Source: Dipylidium caninum (lineage: Eukaryota > Platyhelminthes > Cestoda > Cyclophyllidea > Dipylidiidae). From it: a stretch of 64,000 bases of DNA. Within the stretch, counting starts at the first letter, position 1. Every line of letters starts with the position of its first letter. Where the stretch lies: positions 1 to 64,000 of the forward strand of contig QEYB01000533.1 of assembly GCA_017562135.1 (NCBI GenBank), written 5' to 3'. Positions 21,705 to 32,049 of the stretch are shown piece by piece. The notes beneath the pieces were generated by a model. It saw only the letters and a list, made by a program, of their open reading frames with translations, made no database searches and had not been told where the DNA came from. Made by a program: the position numbers and the translations under genes.

Positions 21705-22042
21705 CGTCACAATTTATTAGGTTTCATTTACCCACTATCCTTCTAAATGTTACAGTGCCTATAGCGGATGATCCGGAAGCAATGCATAAATCCGGCGATC
21801 GTTCAGGCCTTTCTTGCTAGCGTGGAATTAAGCGTTATGCTCTCTTTAACGCGGTGGAGAACGCTCGAATGAGCTGAAAAGCCTCAATACCCTGCACTAG
21901 CTCATCCATTTCTCTCGATTATACAAAATCACTGACTCATCGCCCCGCACTCTCCTCATATTTCTTCGTCCGCCTAGCGCGGTTGGCCATCAATTACTTT
22001 CTGCTCATTCCGCGATGTTAGCGTCATTCCAATTTTATCGTC
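21705..22042. other. transition from tRNA array to unique DNA
   Basis: Base composition drops sharply to AT-rich after the array. I see no gene here; it lies downstream of the GAR1 3' end. Confidence 0.6.
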
Positions 22043-22048
22043 TTTATT
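22043..22048 (-). terminator. GAR1 polyadenylation signal
   Basis: AATAAA on the minus strand, 67 bp beyond the GAR1 stop codon. Confidence 0.55.
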
Positions 22049-22058
22049 TTCATTTTTG

Positions 22059-22089
<31 letters not shown>

Positions 22090-22091
22090 AT
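22059..22091. repeat. TA/CATA microsatellite
   Basis: Alternating TA with CATA interruptions in the 3' untranslated part of GAR1. Confidence 0.8.
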
Positions 22092-22114
22092 TGTACACAA
22101 ATTTTGCGATCTTA

Positions 22115-23025
22115 TTAACCTCCTCTGCTTCCTCTGAATCCTCTACTTCCGCGGAAGGGTTGGCGTTGCGGAAATCCACCAAATCCTCTTCCTCCGCCGC
22201 CTCTACCGCCTCTACTATAGCCACGATTGTTGAATCCACGGTTTCCTGAATTTTACCATTGTGTTAACAATATTTATCCAATTGATCAACACATCCCGCG
22301 TTGAATCATTAAAATGTCTATTAATAATTCTAGCTTTAAAAGTACTTCCTAATTCCGATATTCATTTAAATGAATTTTTTTAACGTACCGCGACCGCGAC
22401 CTCCTCTATCTCCACCCCAGCTGCCGTTAGAACGTCTTCCACTGGAGTCTTTTTGATGGTTTATTCCTTTTCCTATAAATTTACGTGCGGTAATAAACAC
22501 GGACGTCGAAACACAATGACAATGAAAGAAAATATCCCCACCCCGTTTCTGGCGGCATGGGATATACACAAGCACCATACTGACCTCTGGGTGCGCCGGC
22601 ATTAATTATCCTTTCCAGTGTTAGCAGTTTCATATTACTAATGTACAACTAAGCACAATGTTAGCGAGTGGACATAGTTACCTTTAATCCTTCTTTAAAT
22701 GATTTCGCATTGAGATTATCCCCAAGTTTGACGGAAAACATCTAAAAATTATTTGACTTTATAAAAGACTTACGCTTTTCTTGATAGGTCCGAAGATGTC
22801 GTCTACTTTCCCTATTTCCTCTTTATTTTCCAGATATATAGGGGCGTTAAAAAAAGGGACTCTCTCATTAGATAATTTGCAAACCAGTTCGTCTTGACAA
22901 GGATGAGACACTTCCCCTACTAATTCAACGGTTTCTGGGTATCCTTGATCGAAGCTCCGATTAGGAGCGCCACGACCCCTAAAACCTCGCCCACCTCGGT
23001 GCCCATTTGAAAATCCCCTGCTCAT
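22115..23025 (-). CDS. GAR1: H/ACA ribonucleoprotein complex subunit GAR1
   Basis: Core protein of H/ACA snoRNPs, which guide pseudouridylation of rRNA and snRNA in nucleolus and Cajal bodies (family knowledge). Five exons, minus strand: 22774-23025, 22682-22741, 22585-22648, 22389-22472 and 22115-22245. All junctions are GT-AG and the total is 591 nt, giving 196 aa. Residues 1-25 are an RG-rich arm. The Gar1 core follows, with HPCQDELVCK (41-50), FFNAPIYLENKEEIGKVDDIFG (58-79, the most conserved block) and FSVKL (86-90). The C-terminal tail (about 140-196) is an RGG domain. The start was set at ATG 23025 because an open frame upstream begins only with GTG. Introns 1 and 2 are 32 and 33 bp. 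It diverges from PDCD2. Confidence 0.92.
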
Positions 23026-23935
23026 AGCTGACCTGAACACTCTTCACTGCAGACTAACATCACTCAACATCAAGACGCAGTAAAACGCAATCTGTTAAAT
23101 TAAAGCATATTGCGCGTATAAGTTAGAAGCAGAACTATTACTTTGCGTTAAATAAAAGGATAACGAAGTTGCAGGAAATATAAGTGGCTTATTTATGCAG
23201 GGATGAATTTTATAAGTAGCAAAAATTTTCTCACCCCAATTATTTCCCTTTAACACATATTATCAGTTGTTTCCACTGCGACATTTGATATATGCAATGC
23301 TGCTGTTGGGCATAGTCATGCCGCCCAGAAAACATAGGTGCATCTCAAACCATTATGCGGCTTTTAAGTCGATGGTGTACATACCGTATCGTTGATGTAA
23401 TTTCCTCCCTTCATGCATTTCCTTAACATGGTCTTTACCGGCGTATCAAGTTTACTGGAAGGCACGGCCGGCCGGAGAAACACCTTAGTGAAGACAGTGC
23501 CCTTCAGAAGTGATTTTAAATACTAAGAGCAGCAAGTACTTCTTGGTTCAGTCCCGGCTTTTCCCTTAAACTAATTTTTTCGTGGGATAAAGACTCGTCA
23601 GGTATTACACATATACAACTGAAACGATGATGTTCTATTTTGTTAACCGTTTTGTCACCAAAATTTATGCTTGTGTAAAAAGGGCGCTCAACTTGCGTGA
23701 CTTTTAAGGGCATACCTGATTAGATGTATTGTTCTAATTTATTGCCTGTATTATTTCTGTTTATGCGACTAACCCACTTCGACACTTGTGCCTGGTGTGT
23801 TCTCTTCGTCCACGTCGTTTTTTACCCGAAAAGAGCCTGTCATCTACTTTTCTACGTCAAAGCACCTAATCAGGTCCTTACTTCTACTTAATATACTGTT
23901 AGTAATCCCTTTCGTCGCTTTCCTTCGGATTTCGG
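23026..23935. promoter_or_regulatory. shared upstream region of GAR1 and PDCD2
   Basis: 910 bp between two divergent start codons, so it must hold both promoters and 5' untranslated regions. I see no clear TATA box or known site. A 65-codon minus-strand frame lies inside it. Confidence 0.45.
23516..23713 (-). CDS. unassigned 65-codon open frame
   Basis: Begins ATG-CCC-TTA and ends TAA. The composition is not repetitive and the protein is mixed polar/hydrophobic, with a Cys pair in SCICVIPDE. An AG lies just upstream of the ATG, so it could be an exon of another gene, but no partner exon was found. Not recognised; it may be chance. Confidence 0.2.
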   Translation of the reverse strand: MPLKVTQVERPFYTSINFGDKTVNKIEHHRFSCICVIPDESLSHEKISLREKPGLNQEVLAALSI

Positions 23936-26900
23936 ATGTCTCCTATCACGTTGGGCTTCGTAGAAGCGGAGACTTCATGGCATCTTGTTTCACACCTCTT
24001 CCCTGATAAAGTTGGTGGCCGTCCAGCATGGCTTGCTCTTAGCAATCTACCTAAGAACATTCAGTGCCCCCACTGTCAGCATCCTATGGTTTTTTTGCTC
24101 CAGATCTATTCTCCTATAGATGGTCGCGAAGACTGTTTTCACCGCATGCTGTTCGTCTTCATGTGCAAAAATGGCATTTGTTTCCAGACTCGAAAAGAAC
24201 CTGAAACTTGTCCGTTCCGTGTCTTTCGGTCTCAGTTGCCAAAGAATAATCCTTTCTATAGGTAAACTATCTTTGTCCTTATAGCAAGGCAGTCTGGCAC
24301 AAGTTTGTCATTTTTTTCATTATTCAGTGCAGACCCTCCCATTGATCAGCAGAATTTAACAAAGAAGATATGTTGTTTTTTTTCCGGTCTGGAAAGGCTC
24401 CCGCAGCCGTCTTGTATCAAACCTTTGTCCAATTTGTGGGTGTCGAGCTGCTAAGTGTTGCATCAATTGCACGAAAGCTTATTACTGTTCTAAAGAACAT
24501 CAGGTTAGGTTGTTATCTTTATTGGCTTGTTAACTTTTGAGTGCGCTTTTTATACGGCCGTAAAAAGTTTTAGCACCAGTTACATTTTTACTAAAACCAA
24601 CTTTTTCTACATATTTCCCGCCTAACGCAGCAAAACGTTCATTAACTTATCAGAATTAATTTTTAAAATTATTGACGCACGGCTGTATCATTTTTCAATT
24701 TTTTCACAACCTTGGCGAAGGAATACTACTCTATTGAGCACTTCCCCGACGTTCTTTTCGCTTTTCTACATAAAACTAATTTTAATCATTACTGATAAAC
24801 TTACCTCTTTTTAACGCTTAACATTGTTTTATATAGCGTTGAACATTTTTGCCATTGTCTTCATATCTTGTTCAGATTATTCCTGATATCAATAGTTCTC
24901 CCATTTAAAACGCCATTGATTTGCTTTTTTCTTGCTATTCTCATATCGCATGGCTCCTTTTTGATGTTAGTGTCATTTGAACTAATCTCCTCACATCAAA
25001 CTTGGTGCTAACCTTTGGGAACTTCATTAAACCATTACTGCTTATCGGTTGATTTTCTCAGCGAAGCTAATGTCATTTGACGGATAACCCACCCCACGCC
25101 CCTTTACATTAAAGAGGACGTTTTTTTCGATCATTTGAAGCATGTGCAGGTAGTGTAATGAAATTATATATTAACGTTAATAGTTTATTGAAAGCGGATA
25201 GTTCGAAAATGGTCGATTTCTTACATATTTTGTATTTCTCTCAAGTTTGGTTATTATCCTTGTTGTTAATGCATTTGTAAGTCCATCTGGTCCTATCAGC
25301 CGCTTTTGTTGCGTCTCTAGAGGGCAAACTCTGGGATAGAGTGCACTTTTTGTCATAATCCACCGTTTTTACCTTAGTGAAAAATAGTCATACAGTAACC
25401 ACCACATGAGTATCTAATTTTTTGCTTTATACTTAGATTATTCATTGGAAACAAAGTCATAAAGCTCATTGTCCGAATTACGACTATTTGACAGAAATGT
25501 TTCAACCGAACACTTTTCTCCTTCCTGAATTCTCGCTTTCTTCGGAGACTTTTGAAGAGGAAAGCGACAACACAGCTGAAATCCACGAGTCGGATGAAGA
25601 ATTTGACTTAATTGTGGAAGATTCCGAAGTTTCGAAGTATGTAAATTTTTCCTTTTATGAATAAAAGTCTTTTATACTACTGCGTTTGGGAAGCCGGTAG
25701 GGAAAAAAATATGAATACTGCTTAATTAAATAGTAGCCGTGACCAGTTATATTGCCTAGTTTTTACCAGTTATATTGCCTAGTTTTTGTTAGGATGTTCG
25801 TAATTTTCAGTACAATTTCCCACATATGTTAGTCTTTTCACTCGCTGATATATTAATCGTCCCTTTGCATTGAGACCCGTTTTGTTAATCTTGTGCTGCT
25901 TCACCAAATCCCACTTTGGCATTGTTGCTATTTCGAGCTTAATTACCTTATTAGTTTCCTGAAAAGGTTAAATTATAGAAGCTGCCATACTGTTGAAGTC
26001 TTTATTATGTACTTTTAAGGAATATCGATAGGAACGAAAGCAGTAATCTGCGTAATTTTGACCACAATCTTTTTGCCCAGTGCTGATAAGGAAGAATTCT
26101 GTGCATTGGAAGAGGTATCACGAAAAGAAACTAAACAGGAGCGCTTTTTCACACGATTCAAACAGATTTTGATGAAAGAGCCTGATCAGGTGACCATTGC
26201 GTTTAACTATTCTTAAACTACTATTTTTGTTATTAATCACAGTCGCTTTTACTGTCTTCCCTAGGTTGTTCGCTTCAATCGTGGTGGCGCACCGCTTTGG
26301 GCGACTTCCACACCTATAGCACCGCCGGCATGTCCAAAATGTGGTGGAAAGAGAATATTCGAGTTCCAGGTGAGCTTTATTCCCTGACTCCATGGAATAG
26401 ATAAATAGATATTTGTATCTTTTATCTCATTTCGCGGTAATGTCCACTTTTTTTGACTGACTATCCCATATTTGTGACTGGCATCATCTTTTTTGAAAAG
26501 TTATTTTCGATATCAACTGCTCCTGAAGTCGTTGGGTGTGTTGTTAGGGTTTTTAGTTTTTTCATCTCGGTAACTTGGGCTCAGGCTTGACTCTCGGAAT
26601 AGATCATACAGTTTCAAGCGATATTAATACCACGACATAACTTGATGAGAAGCCTATATTAATTCATACTACCTACTATACGTAAATAGGCTGGAGTCCT
26701 AATTAATATATTTTCCTAATGAGTTCTTGATTCATATTATGAAGTGGGTTTCATGTGGGGTAGGGTTGTTGATTTTCAAGTCATTAATTGGCGTTTCTCT
26801 CAGAATTGATCCTCTTAAGCACAATCATCCTGACGCTTTTTGATAAGAGCACTGAATGAAGTACTAAGGTACGAAGATATGATAAGTTGACATCTCTTTA

Positions 26901-27582
26901 CGGCATGAAAACCAATCTTTATGGCTGAGCAACAATCCGTTGAATTGCTATCTTATTAATTGGTTCCATGGTAGGTTACGCTGTTCGGTGTCTTATAATT
27001 AACTTTGACATTCGTACGGTCTTTAAGTAGAAATTAAGTCCTAGATTAAGTCGGCTATACGTGGATCAAATTAGCCTAGTAAAGTGTAAGTTCGAATTTC
27101 TAAGCGCTTCACAGATGTATTTCAACGATTTCGGTTTAAATCCATTTTATGTTTCGATATTGGATTTTTTCGCATGCTTTCCTGAGAACTAGCACTTCAA
27201 AGGTTACTGTTTGGTTATTAAATTTGTGCTCTCCTTCGAAAATTTTCCTGGAATCATTCCGTTAATTTCCATCTTGCAAATAGCATAGGAGTTCGAATTT
27301 GACGAGTTAATACTTTATATGCTGCTCCGAAGATGAAGTACCGATCTGGAGACTTAATTTACTACTGAGAATGTGATTACCATGTTTGCTCTACTTTCGC
27401 AGATCACACCGCAACTGCTGTCATACTTAAAACTGGACAAAGTCAACGAACCCTCACCGGACTTTGCTACTGTTTACATATTCACTTGCGAGAGTTCTTG
27501 CCCTCTGGCGTTCTCTAATACTCAGGACGCCGTTACGGAAACATACGCGGAGGAATACATCGCTTTCGACCCGGTCCTATGA
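23936..27582 (+). CDS. PDCD2: programmed cell death protein 2 (PDCD2), apparent frameshift
   Basis: PDCD2-family proteins chaperone newly made ribosomal protein uS5 (RPS2) for 40S assembly (family knowledge). Six exons: 23936-24261, 24328-24503, 25437-25636, 26081-26189, 26265-26369 and 27403-27582. Exon 1 has the N-terminal TYPP part ([42 protein letters not shown]). Exon 2 encodes the MYND zinc finger ([20 protein letters not shown], then YCSKEHQ) and exon 3 completes it (HKAHC) plus an acidic stretch. Exons 5-6 hold the PDCD2_C domain ([30 protein letters not shown]). The reading frame slips by one within T8 at 24376-24383. With one T fewer, the coding length is 1095 nt and all phases agree (about 364 aa). 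Convergent with TXNDC9. Confidence 0.92.
24376..24383 (+). other. T8 homopolymer with frame slip in PDCD2 exon 2
   Basis: The frame entering exon 2 (AGT-GCA-GAC) and the frame of the MYND finger differ by one base, and the only clean meeting point is this T8. A seven-T run would join them without a stop codon. Confidence 0.7.
24504..25436 (+). other. PDCD2 intron 2
   Basis: 933-bp AT-rich intron, donor GTTAGG, acceptor TACTTAG. It splits the MYND finger between KEHQ and IIHW. I see no nested gene. Confidence 0.8.
25637..26080 (+). other. PDCD2 intron 3
   Basis: 444 bp, donor GTATGT, acceptor TTGCCCAG. It contains a short tandem duplication (CCAGTTATATTGCCTAGTTT) around 25743-25793. Confidence 0.8.
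26370..27402 (+). other. PDCD2 intron 5
   Basis: 1033 bp, donor GTGAGC, acceptor TTTCGCAG, AT-rich with no recognisable gene or repeat. Confidence 0.8.
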
Positions 27583-28044
27583 CCTCAGATTTGGCTAACA
27601 TTTTTTGAATTCATATTCCATTATGCAATAATGGTGACTGTTGTCTGTCGATCGTTCTCATGTCCATTCTAAAAGACCAATTTTGCGGTCTGTTTTGGGG
27701 AAGCATCACTGGATTTCATCACTTCCTGTGCGTGCATTTAAAACTACCTATCTCAGGTCTAAGATCGGTAAAGTGTGGGTAAAGCTTTGAAGGTTAGTGT
27801 GGTATTTCGTAGCGCAACATCGGTAACGAGGATTTCTGTTCGCCGATGGATGCCATGCATTTACAGCGAAATATGAAGACCTCCATCAGGGCATAAGCTC
27901 CCGTTCTCGACGTATGTTAGAATAAAAAAGGAGAGGAATCTGTATCGGTGTTTGACCATATACGTTGAAAATTAATTGAAATAGATAATACAAGAGTCAA
28001 CGGTAAAACACTAGTTCAGTTTTCGTAACTGGGTGGGGGCGATG
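27583..28044. other. intergenic region between convergent PDCD2 and TXNDC9
   Basis: Holds the 3' untranslated regions of both genes. No other feature was recognised and no minus-strand AATAAA is seen for TXNDC9. Confidence 0.6.
27921..27926 (+). terminator. possible PDCD2 polyadenylation signal
   Basis: AATAAA on the plus strand 338 bp after the PDCD2 stop and about 120 bp short of the convergent TXNDC9 stop. It is the first clear signal in this interval. Confidence 0.4.
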
Positions 28045-28716
28045 TCACACATCATCATCGTCGGATTCGTCGCTGGAACCTCCGCGAATGGTCTTGGTCG
28101 CGCGTTTAAAATGGGCTTCCTTTTTAGTCCCCAAATCTGGTGGCTGACTGAGGTCGCCACTATAGTCGACAATACCTGCTACGCCCAATCGCCACTCGAG
28201 CATTTCGGTGCTGAAATTGTCGTGACCTCCGAGATCATCGAACCCAATGACCCTCCCCACCACCTTTTCTTCCTTAATAAGCACCAACGTAGGCAGAATG
28301 CGGATTCCGAGACGAGACACAAGAAAAGGGGATTTCTCAACATCCACCTTAATGAAGCGACATTCAAGATGACGTCGAGCAAGGACGGAGAGGTGTTTGT
28401 CAAATATGGCACAGCGCACTGTGGTGGAGCGATAGAAGTGGGTACAGACGTTGGCGGATTGTTTACAGACAGTGAAAAAATCCTTCTCTGAAGGCAGTTC
28501 TGAATAGATACCATGGCCGTTGGCGAGCCACTCCTCCCTCTTACTAGCTTTCTCCTTTAATTCTGCTAAACGCCGTTGGCGAATTTTCTCCAAGTCATCT
28601 TCATCCATGCTATCCAGTTTGGCGATTTCCAGATCAACTGCATCTTCGATAACTTGTGCGGCTTTGCAGAGTTGTGCCTCGATTATCTTCTTGGCGTGAG
28701 AATCGCTGAGGCTCAT
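28045..28716 (-). CDS. TXNDC9: thioredoxin domain-containing protein 9 (phosducin-like)
   Basis: Phosducin-like co-chaperone thought to modulate CCT/TRiC folding of tubulin and actin in the cytosol (family knowledge). One uninterrupted frame of 223 aa, close to the usual size (about 226 in human). Residues 1-70 form a charged helical/coiled-coil arm (KLDSMDEDDLEKIRQRRLAE). The phosducin-type thioredoxin fold follows: HGIYSELPSEKDFF, HFYR-TTVRCAIFDKHL, FIKVDVEKSPFLVSRLGIRI and LPTLVLIKEEKVVGRVIGFD. The tail has TLEWRLG/YSGDL-like motifs, KTIRGG and an acidic run. There is a single Cys in place of the redox CxxC, as is normal for this family. The start was set at ATG 28716, one codon after an in-frame GTG. 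Intronless, unlike its neighbours. Confidence 0.93.
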   Translation of the reverse strand: MSLSDSHAKKIIEAQLCKAAQVIEDAVDLEIAKLDSMDEDDLEKIRQRRLAELKEKASKREEWLANGHGIYSELPSEKDFFTVCKQSANVCTHFYRSTTVRCAIFDKHLSVLARRHLECRFIKVDVEKSPFLVSRLGIRILPTLVLIKEEKVVGRVIGFDDLGGHDNFSTEMLEWRLGVAGIVDYSGDLSQPPDLGTKKEAHFKRATKTIRGGSSDESDDDDV

Positions 28717-29835
28717 CACGTAGAACTATTTGTAATACAAGAGAAGGTTCTTAACCGCAGAAAGAAATAATAGAATGGCTGGGTGTAATATTCACAAGGA
28801 AACTCATTATCATCGACCTAAAACTGCAGTAAAAACGAAGAATCAGCCATGTATAAACGGTCCTTTCCAATAAATAATCCGCGGTTGAGGAAAAAACGCA
28901 TAATGACACAAAACACGGAGGCACACTCAAACCATGAAAGCTGTCATTGAGAACCCCTACCACCACTCCTTTTATATTGTGCGCTCACTAATGTGAAGTA
29001 TCCATTAGCAGCAACCCTGAACTGGTTAATAAGGCGCGCCTTCATATCACAAACTACAACACTATTCTCTCAAAATTATTAGCATTTATTGGCCATTTTA
29101 AAAGTTTTTCGAGATGTTTGCCATCATAAATGCACTGAGTGGCGTCTGTCTGCGAGTGCGCAAATATAACGTTTACTAATTCGGTAAGGGGCCGAAGGAT
29201 GTTCTGCGAGGAAGTACGTTCTTAACCCTTAATAAGGAAACCATTACGTCACCACCCACCGCTGATTTACACCTCAACAACCTCCGAGCTTTAATAAAAT
29301 ACTCATTTCTTTTTCCCTTTAGTATGCCTATGCATATCAACTTGCAATTGCCACTTCGGCATCGAAAGCGACACCAATCTGTCCGTGTGAAAAGGATATC
29401 AGAGAGCCCACCACCACAGCTCCAACAGAATATCAGTTTAGAGCCGCAGACCACTAACACCGGAAACTAGTCTCGCATTCAACCAGACGAAGAGACGCGC
29501 CGCCCGCCGCGTGGAGCGCGACCACCCCCGGGCAACGCAACCGCCCACGCCACCTAGCGACGTCCACTCACACCCATACCGGGCACGCTAAGACCCGTAC
29601 CCTATGCTGAGGCACCGACCACCACTCTAGCCCCCCATGCCGAAGACCCCACCACGACCCTACGAGCAAAGTCCCCCGGCACCCGCCACCAGTACCTTGG
29701 CCCGAGCGGTCGACGCCGCACAACCTGCCGCAGGGTTCCCAATTGCCCAAGGCTGCCCTAAGGGTTACAGCCGAACTCTGCGGCAGACGTTACCTAACGC
29801 CCGAACCACCAGACATGGAAACACATAAAAATGCA
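28717..29835. other. intergenic region between TXNDC9 and RBM39
   Basis: About 1.1 kb. It should hold the TXNDC9 promoter. The part at 29460-29800 is notably C-rich compared with the rest. No coding sequence was recognised. Confidence 0.5.
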
Positions 29836-29841
29836 TTTATT
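29836..29841 (-). terminator. RBM39 polyadenylation signal
   Basis: AATAAA on the minus strand, 72 bp beyond the RBM39 stop codon. Confidence 0.6.
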
Positions 29842-29913
29842 TACAAGCACATAAGCACCGTAGACATCCTCGGCCGACAACAAAAAGGGTATAAGTCCTC
29901 TCCCTGACAAATA

Positions 29914-32049
29914 CTATGAGTAAGTCGGCTTGAGAATAGTCTTGGCGGTAACAGAATCAGGGAAAAGCTGATTATACGTTATTAAGGGCACATAGGCTGC
30001 AGTAACCAAGCGCCCGGAAAAGTATCGTCCATGTAACTTGTTGACGCACTGCGTCGCTATAGCGATGCTGGGACATTTGACATAAACATTGCCTTGAGCA
30101 CTGGTCTGATCCACAAAGATATGCAAAACACCACCAAGAAGAGAACATTCACTGATGACGTCGTCTTTGATCTCCTCAAACGTCGTGTGAGAGGCAACAT
30201 GTGGATCGAACATGTTAGAGAGCATGAAACATTGAGTGCAGACAGGAGGGGCCACGGCTGAAGACGAACTAACCTTCCCAGCTATGCCTAAAGTGGGGTT
30301 ACCTTGAAGTTGAGCCAATGCCGCCTTGGGCATTTCCAAGCCGGTACCCTCAGCTAGCTTGGCCATCAGCGCAAGGCGCCCCGTTGTACCGAGATCAACA
30401 CCGGTTCTATCGGCCTCTTCGTTGTCCAAAGCGCTCAAATTTGCATAGTCACTTCTTTCTGTCACATAATTGACCTTGACATCGAAATTCAAAGAGTTAC
30501 AAAACTTACCTTCATCGCCCTTCCAGCTAGATCGAACCCGTTGAGTTGATCTAACGCTTTTCTCGCATCGTCACCATTACTGTAAGTGACAAATCCATAA
30601 CCCTGAGAACGGTTAGTTTGTGGATCTTTGATAAGTTTAATGTCGTCCAACTTCCCAAAGGGTTCGAAGATGCCTCGTAGCATCTCCTCCGTAATGTTAA
30701 AGTGAAGAGAACCAACATACAACTTCATAGGTCCTCTGGACGACACCGGTCTTCCATAAGCAGCAGCCATAACGGATCCCCCAGCGTTAGCAACACGGTT
30801 CTTCTCAGCATGACTTTGCTGGATCTGAATAGGGACTCCAAGAAGTTTTGTACCGGTCAAGCCAAGTGCCAACTGTGCGGATTCAACCTCGCGAAACTCC
30901 ACGTACGCAATGCCCTTAGAGCGCTTAGTTTTACCATCTATGATTAAACGGACATCCCGAATTTTTCCAACTGATGAGAAGAAATCCTCAAGATCTCTCT
31001 GCCTAATACGTGCTGATAACTGCCAGACAAATACAGTTCTGGCGTCTCTTTCCTCCGGAGAGAGCTCAGGACTAAAGACATGAAATTACATTAACATTCC
31101 CACCTTCTCGGGCGTGGCTCTCCATTGCGATAAAAACGCTTAGGACCCTTATCATCTGAGTCCTCACGCCCTCGGTCGAGGGGCATTTCATCCCGACGCG
31201 GACGCTCGTAACGAGGGCGATCAAAGTCCCACTCTCGTCGCCTGTCATAATCGCGATCTCTGTCGCGCCTATCGCGATCACGCCTTCGTTCAGATCTATA
31301 GTCGTCTCGGTCTCGCCTACGATCTGAACTTCTGTCACGATGTCTACACATAAAATAAATAATTAAGGGAATAAAACTAACCTTCGGCTATGATCCCTAG
31401 ATCTGGACCTAGAGCGATCACGATGGCGCGAGCTGCTGGACTTATCGGCGGCGGAATTCTGTGGGACGACATCAGAAGAGGGACACAGAGAGCACGCACG
31501 CACGCACGTACGGGCACAAACAGGACAGGAGGGCGAGAGAACCGAACAAAAAATTAGTGCTGGACTAAATACACATTGGTAAGCAAAAACCAACTTATAA
31601 CTACATGAGGAAAGGGAATTAGCCAGACGCCCGCAACGACGTCACCGCTGATGGATACTTCCGAAAGTAATCTAATAAAACAAAAAGCGGATTTCAGATC
31701 GATTAACCCACAAAGGCACTGAGAAACAAAATGGCACTCTAAGGAGCTATCTAGACTACGGTTTCACGTAGGGCAGTATACGCGCCGAGTCCCGGAAAAC
31801 TACATCGGTTAACGGGGACATCACGTTTGCCCACGATTGTCATAGGCTTACATTAGAGTAGAAGACGAAACATGGGGAATATGGATGACTAACCCTCAGC
31901 GGTTGGAAGAGAACACAAGAGGAAAAAAAACGGCCTTTACAAATTAACAGTGCTGATCCGCAGAATTATTCAAATTAAAACAGAACCAGACATACCCCTT
32001 TCTCAAAGGGAGCCTCAAGCATGGCCTCCACATCGATGTCATCCGCCAT
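29914..32049 (-). CDS. RBM39: RNA-binding protein 39 (CAPER/U2AF65-like splicing factor)
   Basis: Nuclear splicing regulator and coactivator related to U2AF65. Five exons, minus strand: 31996-32049, 31382-31458, 31104-31343, 30510-31071 and 29914-30474; total 1494 nt, 497 aa. Exon 1 encodes MADDIDVEAMLEAPFEKG, nearly the same as the animal RBM39 N-terminus, which fixes the start. Residues 19-120 are an RS/RD-rich arm. RRM1 starts near 135 (TVFVWQLSARIRQRDLEDFF; KGIAYVEF) and RRM2 near 239 (LYVGSLHFNITEEMLRGIF; GYGFVTY). A linker RTGVDLGTTGRLALMAKLAE precedes the C-terminal U2AF-homology RRM (about 391-497; IKDDVISEC, GNVYVKCPS, AAYVPLITYNQLFPDS). Introns are 537, 38, 32 and 35 bp, three of them extremely short. 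Confidence 0.95.
31459..31995 (-). other. RBM39 intron 1
   Basis: 537 bp, donor GTATGT after AAA-GGG, acceptor CCCACAG before AAT-TCC. It separates the MADDI start exon from the RS arm. Nothing else was recognised inside. Confidence 0.75.

Noticed and set aside
154..21746. Dozens of open frames of 60-212 codons across the tRNA array
   Set aside because: They are recurring shadows of the GC-rich repeat unit, run through tRNA genes on both strands, and encode low-complexity Pro/Ser/Arg strings. No domain or splice logic supports them.
29460..29830. C-rich stretch as a structural RNA gene
   Set aside because: No rRNA, snRNA or tRNA signature was found; it lies just beyond the RBM39 3' end and may only be compositional.
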